From Syngnathus acus (Eukaryota; Chordata; Actinopteri; Syngnathiformes; Syngnathidae), in NCBI RefSeq assembly GCF_901709675.1, contig NC_051105.1, forward strand, positions 12,572,604 to 12,636,603: DNA of 64,000 nucleotides. The letters are read 5' to 3'. The notes beneath the pieces were generated by a model. It did not search any database, was not told the origin of the DNA, and saw only the letters and a program-made list of their open reading frames with translations. Each line of letters opens with the position of its first letter. Position 1 is the stretch's first letter. The translations under genes were made by a program, and so were the position numbers. Positions 21,535 through 37,003 of the stretch are shown here, piece after piece.

Positions 21535-24500
21535 TTCAAGATTCAAGAGTTTTTATTCGCCATGTTTGAGCGTGCCAAACAAGGAATTTGACTTCGGTAA
21601 AACACACCCTCTGTTCAACATATAGGTGACTAACAACACTCAGGACATGTGAATAATGGCAAAAACAGTGTAGACAGATTCAAAAGGTGTGAAGAGCAGG
21701 ATGTTATTGCACAGTAATGCCTCTGAGACTCTATGAGTGGTGTGAGTTCATCAGAGCAACAGCCTGGGGGAAGAAGCTGTCTCGGTGTCTGCTGGTTTTG
21801 GCGTACCGAGCTCTATAACGCCGTCCGGAGGGGAGTAGTTCAAACAGACTGCAACCTGGGTGAGAAGGGTCTGTAGAGATGTTCCTTGCACGTTTCCTGG
21901 TCCTGGACAGGTACAAGTCTTGGATAGATGGGAGGTTGATTCCAATGATCTTTTCTGCAGTCCTGATTGTCCGTTGCAGTCTGTGCTTGTCTTGTTTGGA
22001 GGCTGATCCAAACCAGACAGTGATGGAGGTGCAGAGGACAGACTGGATGATGGCAGTGTAGAAGGTCTTCAGAAGCTCTCGCGGCAGGTTGAACTTCTTG
22101 AGCTGTCTCAGGAAGTACAGCCTCTGCTGGGCCTTCTTCCGGACAGAGTCTATGTGGCCGGTCCATTTCAGGTCCCGAGAGATTGTGGTTCCCAGGAACT
22201 TGAAGGTGTCTGTGGAGAGAATAGTATTACTGCGGATAGTGAGGGGCAAAAGTGGTGAAGGGTCTCGCCTGAAATCCACTGTCATCTCCACGGTCTTGAG
22301 CGGGTTCAGCTCCAGATGGTTTTGGTTGCACCAGTGAACCAGCCGCTCCACCTCCTGTCTGTACGCAGTCTCATCACCGTCCTGGATCAGTCCGATGAGA
22401 GTGGTGTCGTCTGCATACTTCAGGAGCTTCACAGGAGAGTCATCTGAGGAGAAATCATTGGTGTAGAGAGAGAAGAGCAGTGGGGAGAGGACGCACCCCT
22501 GAGGGGCTCCAGTATTGGTGGTCCGGGTGTCAGATGTGATGCCCCCCAGCCTCACACGCTGTCTCCTGTTGGTCAGGAAGCTGGTGATCCACTGACAGGT
22601 GGGGGCAGGGACCGCAAGCTGGATGAGCTTCTGTTGGAGGATGTCAGGAGCGATGGTGTTGAACGCCGAGCTGAAGTCCACGAACAGGATCCTGGCGTAC
22701 GTTCCTGGGGTGTCCAGGTGGTGCAGGATGTAGTGCAGTCCCATGTTGACCGCATCATCCACTGACCTGTTTGCCCGGTAGGCAAACTGGAGGGGGTCAA
22801 GCAGGGGGCCCGTGACCTCCTTCAGGTGGTTCAGCACTAACCTCTCGAAAGATTTCATGACCACAGATGTCAGTGCGACGGGTCTATAGTCATTCAAACC
22901 TGTGATGGCGGGCTTCTTGGCCACTGGAACGATGGTGGAGCTCTTGAAGCACGAGGGCACCTCACACAGCTCCAGAGAACGGTTGAAGATCCGTGCAAAG
23001 GTGGGCGCCAGCTGTTCAGCGCAGACTTTCAAGCAGGAAGGTGACACGCCGTCTGGGCCCGGTGCCTTCCTGGTCTTTTTTCTCCGGAACATCTGGCACA
23101 CTTCCTCCTCGCGGACCTGGAGTGCGGGCGCGGCCTCTGCAAGAGAGAGAGTGGGTGACAACGATGATAGAGGTGTGGACAGAGCAGTTGTGGGGAGAGG
23201 TGAGTATGTAGATTGTGCTGCACGAAGTCCCGTTGTGTGGGAGGACCGATCAAACCTGCAGTAGAACTTATTCAGCTGGTTAGCAAGCCTTGGGCTCTCC
23301 ACAGGACGGGGGGTTCGTTTCTTGTAGCCCGTGATGCTCTGCAGACCTTTCCACACTGTTGAGGGATCAGGATTGGCAGAGAGGTGTCTCTTCAGGTTCT
23401 CCCCGTAACACCTCTTGGCTTTCCTGACCTCTCGGTTCAGTGTGTTTCTGGTCTACCTGAACAGGTCGCGGTCGCCGCTCCTGTAGGCCTCCTCCTTGAC
23501 TTTGCGCAGCCTCCTGAGGTTCGGTGTAAACCAAGGTTTGTCGTTGTTGTACGTGCAGAAGGTCTTAGTCTGCACACACAGATCCTCACAAAAACTGATG
23601 TATGATGTGACAGTGTCAGTGAGTTCATGCAAGTCTGAAGTTGCAGCTTCGAAAGCTCCCCAATCGGTGCAGTCAAAGCAGGCTTGGAGGTCCTGCCTTG
23701 ACTCCACTGTCCACTTCCTCACAGTCCTCACCACAGGCTTAGAAGTTTTTAGTTTCTGCCTGTAGGCCGGGATCAGATGAACTAGACAGTGGTCCGAGAG
23801 TCCTAAAGCTGCACGAGCCGCAGAGTGGTATGCATCCTTGATCACGGTGTAGCAGTGGTCCAGAGTCTGTGCCCCTCTGGTGGGACACGTTACGTGCTGT
23901 CTGTATCTGGGGAGTTCGTGTGCGAGGTTCGCCCTGTTAAGATCACCCAGAACAATGATTAGTGAGTTTGGTAGAAGTTTCTCCATGTCTGTTACCTGGT
24001 CAGCCAGCATCTGCGTGGCTTCACTCGCACGTGCGTGTGGTGGGATGTAAACAGCCGCCATGACGATCGAGGAGAACTCCCGTGTCGAATAGAACGGCCG
24101 GCAGTTTATGAAAAGTGTTTCTAGGAGAGGGCTGCAAAACTCTTTCAACACCGTGACATCAGTACACCAACGTTCATTAATGTAGAAACAGAGACCACCT
24201 CCCTTTGATTTTCCGGAGAGCTCCGCGCTGCGATCTGCTCGCGTTAGCCTGAAGCCCGCTAGCTCAACGGCGTGGTGGGGCGTTCGTTCGCTGAGCCACG
24301 TTTCCACAAAGCACAGCGCGGCGGATCTGCTGAAGTCCGTGTTCCTTGAAGTGAGGAGCAGCAGTTCGTCCATCTTGTTCGCCAGGGAGCGGACATTCGC
24401 CAGATGAATTGACGGTAGGGCAGAACGGAACCCTCTCTGCCTCAGCCTTACGAGTGCTCCCGCTCGTTTTCCGCGCCGCCGTCGTCGTGCTAGCTTGTAC

Positions 24501-24718
24501 AGCACCGCCGCTCCGGCTAGAATCTCCGACAAACAGTCTGAATCGAAGAGAACAGGAGAGAAAATACCAAAAGAAGACTGTCCGATGTTTAACAGCGCTT
24601 CTCTAGTAAAAGTGATCCGGGATGGACAGCAGAGGACACAGAAAACACACAAAATAAGACAAATAAACAGAGAGCGACTCACCGTGGCTGCCATCCGCGG
24701 CGCCATCATGACGTCATA
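21535..24718 (-). mobile_element. Rex1/L2-like LINE B, near full length, copy 2
   Basis: Antisense insertion of about 3.2 kb in LINE A2. The 3' end (low coordinates) has ttcaagattcaagag, the complement of the ttgaatc tail, and an aataaa signal. The 5' end is CpG-rich around the first ATGs (24704-24709) and looks complete. Host codons DILY and AELKSG lie directly either side. A 3-4 bp overlap (ata/atat) at the junctions is either a very short TSD or microhomology. The RT half is nearly identical to the copy at 1443-2868. Confidence 0.9.
21731..24709 (-). pseudogene. LINE B ORF2: endonuclease-reverse transcriptase, single stop
   Basis: One frame of 993 codons runs from the ATG at 24707-24709 to a stop at 21731. 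It is broken only by a TAG at 23453-23455, probably from CAG. The N-terminal half is an AP endonuclease: LANVRSLANKMDELL, ETWLSERTP (catalytic Glu), GGGLCFYIN, AAVYIPPHA, LGDLN and LGLSDH (catalytic Asp-His). The C-terminal half is an [36 protein letters not shown] (motif A), [13 protein letters not shown] (motif B), KYADDTTLIG (motif C) and FLGTTISRDLKW. There is no ORF1 ahead of it, which is common for this group. A short hydrophobic stretch follows the start (RSLFICLILCVFCVLC), whose meaning is unknown. Read-through would restore a full protein. Confidence 0.9.
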
Positions 24719-25068
24719 GGTTGGCATATGCAGAGCTAAAATCAGGCAAAAGGCAAGTAGGCCGCCCACTGCTCCGCTACAAGGATGTCTGCAAACAAGA
24801 CCTCAAATCCTTCAACATCAACCCACCCACCTGGGAAGACGTCACCCAGGATCGCCACAAATGGCAAAAAGGCTCTCCGAAACGGGCTGCAGACCTACGA
24901 AATCACCCTGGCTCAACATCGAGAAACGAAAAGGAAGTTGAGGAAGCAGCAAGCCACCATGCCCCCACCTTCACCGGATCCGGCCCACACCTGTAACATC
25001 TGCGGCCGTGTCTGTCTCTCACGGATAGGACTCACCAGCCACAGCAGACGCTGTGCAAAGAACACCTA
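24719..25068 (+). pseudogene. LINE A2 ORF2 C terminus with C2HC zinc finger
   Basis: The frame resumes as YAELKSGKRQVGRPLLRYKD, DLKSFNINPPTWEDVTQDR, then shifts frame within a basic stretch. It ends with a zinc finger CNICGRVCLSRIGLTSHSRRC (Cys-Cys-His-Cys ligands all present) close to the stop at 25067-25069. The finger differs from A1 in its last ligand. Such terminal fingers are thought to contact target DNA or the element RNA. At least one frameshift (about 24900) separates the finger from the upstream frame. Confidence 0.75.
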
Positions 25069-25204
25069 ACCTCCAGACACAAGAAATCTATGGTCTTTCG
25101 AGGCTGTGATGCCGATGAGATATAGGGTTCAAGTATTTTTGCAATTTTGTGCCACTGGATTGTTATTATCCAGATAGTTAATAGAAAGTAATTAGATAAT
25201 TCTG

Positions 25205-25320
25205 CGATTGGCTGGCAACCAGTTCAGGGTGTCCCCCGCCTACTGCCCAATCACGGCTGGGATAAGCTCCAGCGCGCTCGCGACCCCAGTGGGGACAAGA
25301 TAATACAGATAATGATAATG
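25205..25320 (+). repeat. SINE family II-related fragment
   Basis: The run ggctggcaaccagttcaggg through gctgggataagctccagcgc and ggggacaagataat is the 3' half of a family II-like SINE, with a gataatg-type tail. Confidence 0.65.
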
Positions 25321-27201
25321 GATATTTAAATAATTGAGATATTAAAGAGACAATTTTCTCTCTTATCGTAGCGCTCTAACCTGGAATTTATAATTGCATA
25401 CCTTGTTCTCACTAGGTTATCGTGACACACTTGTAAAAATAGCAGACACAAAAGTCTGATAAGACTTGCTGATATGTAACCATTTATGAGACCATTATTA
25501 ACATACAGTTGTGTGTTTCCTTCATCTCACCAAATGATGCTGATTTGGTGGCTAATTTTGGCTATCCATGACAATGTTAGTTTGAAGCTTGTCATCGTTT
25601 AAGGATTAAATATTTGTATATTTCAAATTAAATTGATGTCAATGTAGATTGATCATGCAGCACAAAGACAGTTAACACGTAGCATTATGATTGAAATAAT
25701 GTATTACTCATTTAAACTTTTTAATTGCTTGTGCCAATATTATTAGTATATCGTAGAATAAATGCTTAACTTATTTTGATACAGAAATAATTCAATGTTT
25801 TCAGGTTGCAGACAAAGCTTTTGTTCAGGGACATAAGGTCATGTCATTTGGTAGTGAGAGAAAGCAGCTAACGTGCGGTTTGGGGGATGTACTGTAAATA
25901 CTACCAAAAGCTACAAAATTATATCATCACGTATCTGATGTTACCAAGAAATGCTAAATAGATACACGGCAGCCTGTTCTATGTCAGGTTGCTTCATGTC
26001 TAGACTTCCTCTTGCCACTGGGGAGGGACAAGCAGGGTATAATTACTTGCAACCCCACTGACAGATCAGACATGTGCATGCACACCAGTGCACACACTCC
26101 CTCCCTTTCATCTGATCACTCACCGATTCCCTTTTCTACACTAATTCCTCGCATACTTCCCTTTCCTTAAATTCAGTCTCTTATTACAAGTCCCTGCATT
26201 TTGCTCCATCCGTTCCCGTTTTCCTCTTTCCCTCATTGCACCTTCTTTTTTCTGCCATTCATCTTACTACTCTTTCACAGCAATACATCTCAAATTAATT
26301 TTTTCGTATTCACAATCCCCCCCCCACACACACACACGTTTCACTCAATCTCTGTGCCTCTGCCCTTATTGGACTTTAGGATGAATGATGAAAGGAAAGA
26401 ACACAAATCTGAGACGCAAACCTGATGCCTCGTGTGTGGGAACCTCTTTGTTGCTGGCTACTCACAGAGAGCATGGAGAGAGAGTGCGTGTATCACACCT
26501 ATCTCTCTCATGTGGTCGATAGAGCGTACTCTCTCATCTTTCCTTTTGAGTGCATTGCTACAAACCACTTTGAGGGGGACAGGGTCATAGCACAATATGC
26601 CTGACAAAATGAAAATATAAAGGATATACTTTCCCTGAAATATTTTAAGAAACAGAGTGAATGGCTGGCATGAGACTGTAAATTATACATGTTGGGTTGA
26701 AAAAGATCAAGCTTACGCTTCCTTAATTACTAATCACATGAATCTTCGAACTCCCAAAGAGATCTCCGTATATTTCTCTGAACTACACGGAGAACCCGCA
26801 CACAAGCATTTGAGGGGGGGGGGGGGGGGGGGGGTGCAAAGATCATACAGGAAAGTCGGAGCCGGACTCAAACCCCAACCCTAAAACTATGAGGCACATT
26901 CTCTAACTACCATGATGTACGTATTTTAAAATACAATGATAATTATAATAATCATCATCAACATGTCAAATAACATGTTTGATGAATCCCAGTCTCTAAA
27001 ACTTATATTATTTGCGCATGATGTGAACAAATTATACAGTAGTACTAATTATGATGACCTTGTAACTAATGTGAACAAGGAATTAAATTATATTAAAAAT
27101 AAATTGACATAATATTTACATTTAAAAAAACAATATTAATGTTATTTTGTAATTTTAGGATTAATTCCGAATTGAAAACTACCTCAGAAGTGTCACAAGA
27201 T
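25321..27201. other. Unassigned AT-rich interval with poly(G) and SINE-like relic
   Basis: No coding signal. At 26770-26925 the phrases acacggagaacccgcacac, ccggactcaaaccccaaccc and actatgaggcaca resemble the tRNA-like end of a family II SINE, interrupted by about 21 consecutive G at 26814-26834. The rest is AT-rich. Confidence 0.45.
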
Positions 27202-27545
27202 GGAGAATAGAATAGAATAGATCTTTATTTGTCATTGTCACATGTACAACGAAATTTAAAAAGTGCCAACCGATCCGCGCATGTGATAAAAAATAAATAG
27301 AATAAATAGAATAAAAAGATAAAAAAAACAAGCTAAAAACCCACAGAAGAACATACACAGACATAATCATTTACGTTTAGCTGCATTCAATGTGACTACC
27401 GCTGTAGGGTAAAAACTGTTGGCGAATCTGCTAGTCCTCGACCTAATTAATCTGTAGCGTCTGCCTGATGGCAACAGTTCGAAAAGGGAGTGGCCAGGGT
27501 GGGAAGTGACATGTCTTGTCGGATGCTGCAGTAGCAGTCTATAAT
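27202..27545 (-). mobile_element. L2-like LINE, 3' end only
   Basis: Antisense. The tail agaatagaatagaatagatc followed by tttatttgtcattgtcac is the complement of a LINE 3' end with aataaagatc. On the minus strand the last codons read ELLPSGRRYRLIRSRTSRFA and NSFYPTAVVTLN, the usual C terminus of this group. The catalytic domain is absent, as in most 5'-truncated insertions. Confidence 0.8.
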
Positions 27546-27564
27546 ACTAAACTTAAGACAGTAT

Positions 27565-29096
27565 GAACTTTCAGAAACAAAGTCAGTCACCTTCTTGGGT
27601 TACATCTTCCAAGAGGGTAGCCTCCAGATGGACCCGGCTAAGATGGAGGTGGTCTCTCCCTGGCCGGAACCTGAGATGAGACGGAAACTGCAGCAATTTT
27701 TGGGCAAACCTCTACCAGCGTTTTATACGTGGCTACACCTCTGTTGCCAGACCACTCACTGCTCACACCAGTCCCACCAAGCCTTTCCGTTGGAACCAGA
27801 GGCAGACGGAGCGTTCAGAGACTTAAAGAGGCACTTCACCTCCACACCCATCCTTCAGATGCCTGAGCCCGAGTAGCAATTCGTCTTTAAGGTTGATACA
27901 TCGAACGTAGGAGTGGGGGCCGTCCTGTCCCATCGTTCCAGCCAGGATGATAAGCACCATCGCTGCGCCTTCTAGCGCTGGCTGTCATCCACAGAGCGTA
28001 ACTACAACATCGGAAACCGCAAGCTCCTGGACGTCAAGTTGGCGTTGGAGGAGTGGCTGGAAGAGACTGCGATCCCATTTATCGTGTGGACCGCCCACCG
28101 CAACCTGGACTACCTACGAACTGCAAAATGGCTGAACTCTCGCCAGGCCCCGGTGGTCTCTGCTCTTCAGCCACTTTAACTTCATCCTCTCTTAAAACAG
28201 CCGGGTCATGCAACACCAATGCTGACACGTTGCCCCAACTGGACGAGGTGCCGTGGCAGGAACCCCCGACTATCCTCCCAAACGCGGTGGTGGTCGCTGT
28301 TGTTTCCTGGGACATCGAGAAACGAGTGAGGTCGGCCACTACCTGCCCTTCCGAATGGCTCCATATTCCTTAGAATCTTGGGACACAGGTATTACAATGG
28401 GGACATGACTCCCATCTCGCTTGTCATCCCGAAATCAGTTGCACTGGTTTTCTGCTGGGCCAAAGCCTCTGGTGGGCCACCATGAAGGACGACATCCGAA
28501 AGTATGTCAGGACCTGGTCCATCTGCAACCGGAATAAGACGCCCAATCACCCTCCTGCCGGTCTGCTCCAGCCTCTGCCCGTCTCTTGAAGACCATGGTC
28601 GCATCTTACAATTGACTTAGTCATCGGCCTCCCACCATCTGATGGGAACACAGTAATCCTCACAGTTGTGGACCGCATTAGAAAGATGGCCCACTTCATC
28701 CCGCTTCCCAAGTTACAAACAGCCCAGATCCTGCTCAAGGTCTTCCGCCACCACGGCCTGCCCTGAGATGTCTTCTTCTTGGTTCCCTTCAACTTTTTGG
28801 GGAGAGTTCTGTCGCCTCCTGGGGGCGTCAGCCAGCCTTACAACGGGCTTCTATCCCCAATCCAACGGGCAAGCAGAGTGATTGAACTAGGAACTCCTAG
28901 GAACACGGAACTGCGCCAAGCAAGCTCTCCGTTGCTTGGCGTCGGCTAATCAACAATTGTGGGCCCAACAACTCCCTTAGGTAGAGTACGCCCACAACTC
29001 CCTCTCAAGTTCCGCCACAGGGTTCCTCCTTCCATTGTGTCTTTGATTACCAGCTGCTGCTCTGCGCGAGTCAGGATGAAAGTGCTGCCTGCTGTC
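27565..29096 (+). pseudogene. Ty3/Gypsy pol remnant (RT end, RNase H, integrase)
   Basis: Scattered frames keep the order of a Gypsy polyprotein: VTFLGYIFQEGSLQMDPAKM and KLQQFLG (end of RT), [16 protein letters not shown] (RNase H aspartate), [40 protein letters not shown], a zinc-binding remnant, [12 protein letters not shown] (integrase catalytic Glu region) and [14 protein letters not shown]. It is a different, older lineage than the complete element at 41669-47115. There are more than five stops and frameshifts and no LTRs nearby. It ends where antisense Rex3 begins. Confidence 0.8.
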
Positions 29097-31480
29097 TGCC
29101 ATAGTCTCTCCAGCGCATCCTGGGTCGTCCACTGGGTCTCCCAGGGAGGCGTCCAGGAGGCTTCCTGATGAGATGCCCGAGCCACCTCATCTGGCTCCTC
29201 TCAACGTGGAGGAGCAGCGGCTCTACTCCGAGCCTCTCCCGGATGACCAAGCTTCTCACCTTATCTCTAAGGGAAATCCTGGACACCCTGCGGAGGAAAC
29301 TCATTTCAGCCGCTTGTATCCGGGATCTCGTTCTTTCAGTTACGACCCATAGCTCGTGACCATAGGTGAGGGTAGGAGCGTAGATCGACCGGTAAATTGA
29401 GAGCTTTGCCTTTTGGCTCAGCTCTCTCTTTACCAAGACGGACCGGTACAGAGTCCGCATTACTGCCGACGCTACACCGATCCGCCTGTCGATCTCGCGC
29501 TCTATCCTGCCCTCACTCGTGAACAAGACCCTACGATACTTGAACTCCTCCACTTGGGGTAGGATCTCATCCCTGATCCGGAGAAGGCGTTCCACCCTTT
29601 TCCGACCGAGGACCATGGACTTGGATTTGGAGGTGCTGACCCTCATCCCGACCGCTTCACACTCGGCTGCGAACCGCTCCAGTGAGAGCTGGAGATCACG
29701 GCCTGAAGAAGCCAACAGCACAACGTCGTCTGCAAAAGGCAGAGACGCGATGCTGAGGTCCCCAAACCGGACACCCTCAGCGCCTCGGCTGCGCCTAGAA
29801 ATTCTGTCCATAAAAATTATGAACAGAGTCGGTGACAAAGGGCAGCCTTGGCGGAGTCCAACCCTCACTGGGAACGAATCCGATTTACTGCCGGATATGC
29901 GGCCAGAACTCTGGCATCAATGATACAGGGACCGAACCGCCCTTATCAGTTGGCTCGGCAACCCGTACTGCCGAAGCACCCTCCACAGAACTTCCCGAGG
30001 GACACGATCGAACGCCTTCTCCGAGTCCACGAAGCAAATGTGGACTGGTTGAGCGAACTCCCATGCCCCCTCGAGGATCCTGCCGAGGGTGTAAAGCTGG
30101 TCCACTGGTCCACTGTTCCACGGCCAGGACGAAAGTCACACTGCTCCTCCTGAATCTGAGGTTCCACCTCCCGATGGACCCTCCTCTCCAGCACCCCTGA
30201 ATAGACCTTACCAGGGAGGCTGAGGAGTAGGATTCCCCTGTAATTGGAACACACCCTCCGGTCCCCCTTCTTAAAGAGGGAAACCACCACCCCAGTCTAC
30301 CAATCCAGAGGCATTGTCCCCGATGTCCACGCAATGTTGTAGAGGCGTATCAGCCATGACAGCCCCACAACATCCAGAGCCTTTAAGAACTCCGAGCGGC
30401 TTTCATCCACCCCTGGGGCCTTTAATACCTCAGTGACTTCAACCCCAGAGATTGGAGAGTCCGCCTCAGAGTCTGCAAACAGTGTTGACGGTGCACTGCT
30501 TCCCGCTCCTGAGACCCCGGATGGTGGACCAGAATTTCCTTGAAGTTGTCCGGAAGTCATTCTCCATAGCCTTGCTAAACTCCTCCCATGCCCGTTTTTT
30601 TGCCTCAGCAACCGCCGAAGCCGCGTTCCGCTTGGCCACCCGGTACCTGTCAGCTGCCTCCGGAGTCCCGCAGGCCAAAACGGCCTGATAGGACTCCTTC
30701 TTCAGCTTGACGGCATCCCTTACCGCCGGCGTCCACCAGCGGGTTCTGGGATTGCCGCCATGACAGGCACCAACCACCTTACGGCCACAGCTCCGGTTGG
30801 CTGCCTCAACAATGGAGGCACGGAACATGGTCCACTCGGACTCAATGTCCCCGCCTCCTCCGGGACGTGGGAAAAGCTCTGCCGGAGGTGGGAGTTGAAG
30901 CTCTTCCTGACAGGGGATTCTGCCAGACGTTCCCAGCAAACCCTTACAATACGTTTGGGCCTGCCAGGTCGGACCGGCATCTTCCCCCACCATCGGAGCC
31001 AACCCACCACTAGGTGGTGATCAGTTGACAGCTCCGCCCCTCTCTTCACCTGAGTGTCCAAAGAATGCGGCCGCAAATCCAATAACACGACTACAAAGTC
31101 GATCATCGAATTGCGGCCTAGGGTGTCCTGGTGCCAAGTGCACACATGGACAGCCTTATGCTTGAACATGGTGTTCATTATAGAAAATCCGTGTCGAGCA
31201 CAGTAGTCCAATAATAGAACACCGCTCGGGTTCAGATCGGGGGGGGGCGTTCCTCCCAATCACGCCCCTCCAGGTCTCACTGTCATTGCCCACATGAGCA
31301 TTGAAGTCACCCAGTAGAACGATGGAGTCCCCAGAAGGAGCGCTCTCCAGTACTTCCTCCAGGGACTCAAAAGAGGGTGGGTACTCTGAGCTGCCGTTTG
31401 GTGCATAGACACAAACAACAGTCAGTACCCGTCCCCCCCACCCGAAGGCGGAGAGAGGCTACCCTCTCGTTCACCCTGTT
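29097..31480 (-). pseudogene. Rex3 EN-RT polyprotein, broken
   Basis: The RT part (29071-29868) stays open over about 265 codons and keeps FADD. Upstream the frame is lost several times: near 29890-30100 between CFVDSEKAFD and the GLRQGC motif, at the shared linker deletion near 30473, and in the endonuclease near 31250. EN residues visible include [10 protein letters not shown] and the DHH triplet. The EN would nick DNA and the RT would prime from it, but this copy cannot make a continuous protein. Confidence 0.8.
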
Positions 31481-31483
31481 GTA
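29097..31483 (-). mobile_element. Rex3 LINE copy, truncated at both ends, deleted
   Basis: Antisense RTE-type LINE. Minus-strand order from high coordinates: endonuclease part ([29 protein letters not shown]), linker, RT (VCSNYRGILLLSLPGKVYS, FVDSEKAFDRVP, VGLRQGCPLSP, FADDVVLLASSGRD) and C terminus (LTYGHELWVVTERT, RWLGHLIRKPPG). The sequence cggtgacaaagggcagcc near 29829 matches, as I recall it, a classical Rex3 PCR site. The GATG tail is absent. Within the linker a net ~116-bp deletion (junction near 30473) is shared exactly with the copy at 47810-50718. About 37 bp near 29134 are also lost. Confidence 0.9.
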
Positions 31484-34784
<3,301 letters not shown>

Positions 34785-35694
34785 AATAAAAAAGTGCTTC
34801 TCCGTGAGTCGTCACCTTATCATGGTGGAGGGGTTTGCGTGTCCCAATGATTTTAGGAGCCATGTTGTCTGGGGCTTCATGCCCCTGGTAGGGTCACCCA
34901 TGGCAAAAGGGTCCTAGGAGAGGGGCCAGACAAAGCACGGCTCAAAAAAACCCTTATGAGGAAAAATATATTTGGATTCAGTTTTCCCTCGCCCGAACGC
35001 GGGTCACCGGGGCCCCCCTCTGGAGCCAGGCCTGGAGGTGAATGAATGAATGAATAAATCTTTATTTCGAACATGATTTAAAGAATAAAAAACAATCAAC
35101 AAAAAACAAACAACAAACAATATACCGTCATTTTCGGACTAAAAGTCGCTCCGGAATATAGGTCGCATGAGCCATAAAATGCACAATAACGTGAAAAAAA
35201 ACATATATAAGTCGCTCCGGAGTACAAGTCGCATTTTGGGGGAAATGTATTCGACAAAACCCAACGCCAAGAACAGACATGAACGAGCAACAACAGGCTA
35301 AACGATAGGTATGCTAACGTGACATAAACACAAACGAAGAGCTGAGAGCGGGCCTGACGTAACATTCCGAGTTATTCAAATAACTATTACATAAATAACA
35401 CGTTTATAAAAACATCTGTGTCACTCCAATTCATTAAATCCATCGATCGTCCTTTATGGAAACGATGCCGCGTATGCGCCGCTGACGTCTAAATATTCTA
35501 AATATTCCACAGACCCATATAACGATATATAAAGTATATATCAAATAACTATCATATAAACAACAATATTACCAAACCATCTGTGTCACTCCAAATCATT
35601 AAATCCATCGATCAAATTCCTCGTCCTTTGTCAACAACGCCGCGCGTGCGCCCTGACGTCAGCCTTGTCGTTATTCCACAGATCTAGTATATAA

Positions 35695-36447
35695 TAGGGG
35701 TGTAAATCGCGGGTTTTGTCACGATACGATATCATATCGATACAAAGAACCACGATACGATATTTGCCGATATCTTAAAGCCTGCTGTGATTCATTCACG
35801 ATACATCACGATATAGTGCTCCACGATCGATATTTTTATTTATTTTTATTTTTTTTTAAATAAAAAATATAGAACAATATCCTGATTTATAACAATTCAT
35901 ACGCAAAATCAACAAGGTACTGCAAACTCTTTATTTAGGAAATTACAAGTGCTTATTTTAACACTGAACTTTATCAAATTCCTATATTTTTTCTCATATA
36001 AGTAAAGAAAAATGAATATTCTTTCTTTTTTGTAATACCATTAACTTTAAAGTGCATTACTGAACTATTTATTTACAATAATTTTAATTGTCCGTTGAGC
36101 CATCTTTTCTTTGGAATCCAAAGTGCTTCCAAACGAATGACTTGAAGCCCAAAGGGGAGCGAATTTTCTCGTCTTCTTGGACACTAGCCATAGCACCAGC
36201 CCAGGAGCCGCGTAGTTGTCGGCTCCCCTTTCACGTGCCTGCTCTGCTCACAACACAACACGCCGCGTACTGCTCCCGGAAAGAGGAAGCAAGCAACAAT
36301 GAACTGGATTTCAAAATAAAGTCGCGTCTAATGTCCGAGGTCAAACACGGCGATATAAATCGATGTTTACGTTTAGCATCGATGCCAACAAATCGTAGAG
36401 CATTATATCGATTAATCGATGTGTATCGATGAATCGTTACACCCCTA
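35695..36447. mobile_element. hAT MITE, 753 bp, 8-bp TSD
   Basis: The ends taggggtgtaa and ttacaccccta are exact 11-bp inverted repeats. The octamer gtatataa flanks it at 35687-35694 and 36448-36455. Subterminal regions are packed with cgatac/gtatcg and atcgat motifs that pair across the element (around 35720-35790 and 36390-36430). Such clusters in hAT elements are usually transposase-binding sites. No coding capacity. It interrupts the TIR element, so it arrived later. Confidence 0.95.
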
Positions 36448-36702
36448 GTATATAACTATATTATAGCGTTAACAAAGTACAAGGAAAGACGTGGGTTTGG
36501 TAAACGGCTCTTTATTTAACAAAACAAGAGTTCAACGAGCCAACAAGTACTGAACTGTAACGATAAAAACATATACAAGTTGCTATACAAAATAGAATAT
36601 ATCAAATAACTATAACATAAATAGTTCACCACCACACGGCCCCAAGCACCGGCGTCGACTTCCAGGTGTGTGGCGGCGTGGACTTCCATCCCCGGAGGTG
36701 GC

Positions 36703-37003
36703 ACTTCCAGCCACGGAGGTGGAAGAGAGCTCCATAGAATAGGACCGGGCGTGTGTAAAAGCCATGTCGGAGCCCCATCCACCGTCCCCGGACAGCCACC
36801 CGGCCGAGCGCCGGCCCCTGACTTCCATCCACGGAGGTGAAAGAGAGCACCGTAGAGTAGGACCGGGCGTGCGTAAAAGCTATGTCCGAGCCCCATCCAC
36901 CGTCCCTAGACAGCCACCCGGCCGAGCGCCAGCCCCCGACTTCAATCCACGGAGGTGAAAGAGAGCTCCGTAGAGTAGGACCGGGCGTGCGTAAAAGCCA
37001 TAA
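36703..37003. repeat. 118-bp tandem repeat, about 2.6 units
   Basis: acttcca(t/g)ccacggaggt recurs at 36703, 36821 and 36939, exactly 118 bp apart; the intervening gaccgggcgtg and ccaccgtcc phrases recur at the same spacing. The unit belongs to the interior of the family T element. Open frames over it are periodic artefacts. Confidence 0.85.

Larger units (their letters stand above)
17793..25119 (+). mobile_element. Zinc-finger LINE A2, near full length, 12-bp TSD
   Basis: The duplication atatagggttca at 17781-17792 and 25120-25131 bounds the whole element. Subtracting the nested LINE B (21535-24718) leaves about 4.1 kb. The order is a ~950-bp 5' UTR, AP endonuclease, reverse transcriptase, connection region, C-terminal C2HC zinc finger and a short gatgccgatgag tail. 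The coding frame has two in-frame stops and one frameshift before the nested insertion. The 5' UTR was also the source of the derivative at 7550-8173. I place the family near RTE-type LINEs from the RT motifs, not firmly. Confidence 0.85.

Noticed and set aside
24457-24719. Hydrophobic segment at the start of LINE B ORF2 as a signal peptide
   Set aside because: A retrotransposon EN-RT acts in the nucleus. The segment is in a region with uncertain true start, so I note it but do not call a signal peptide.
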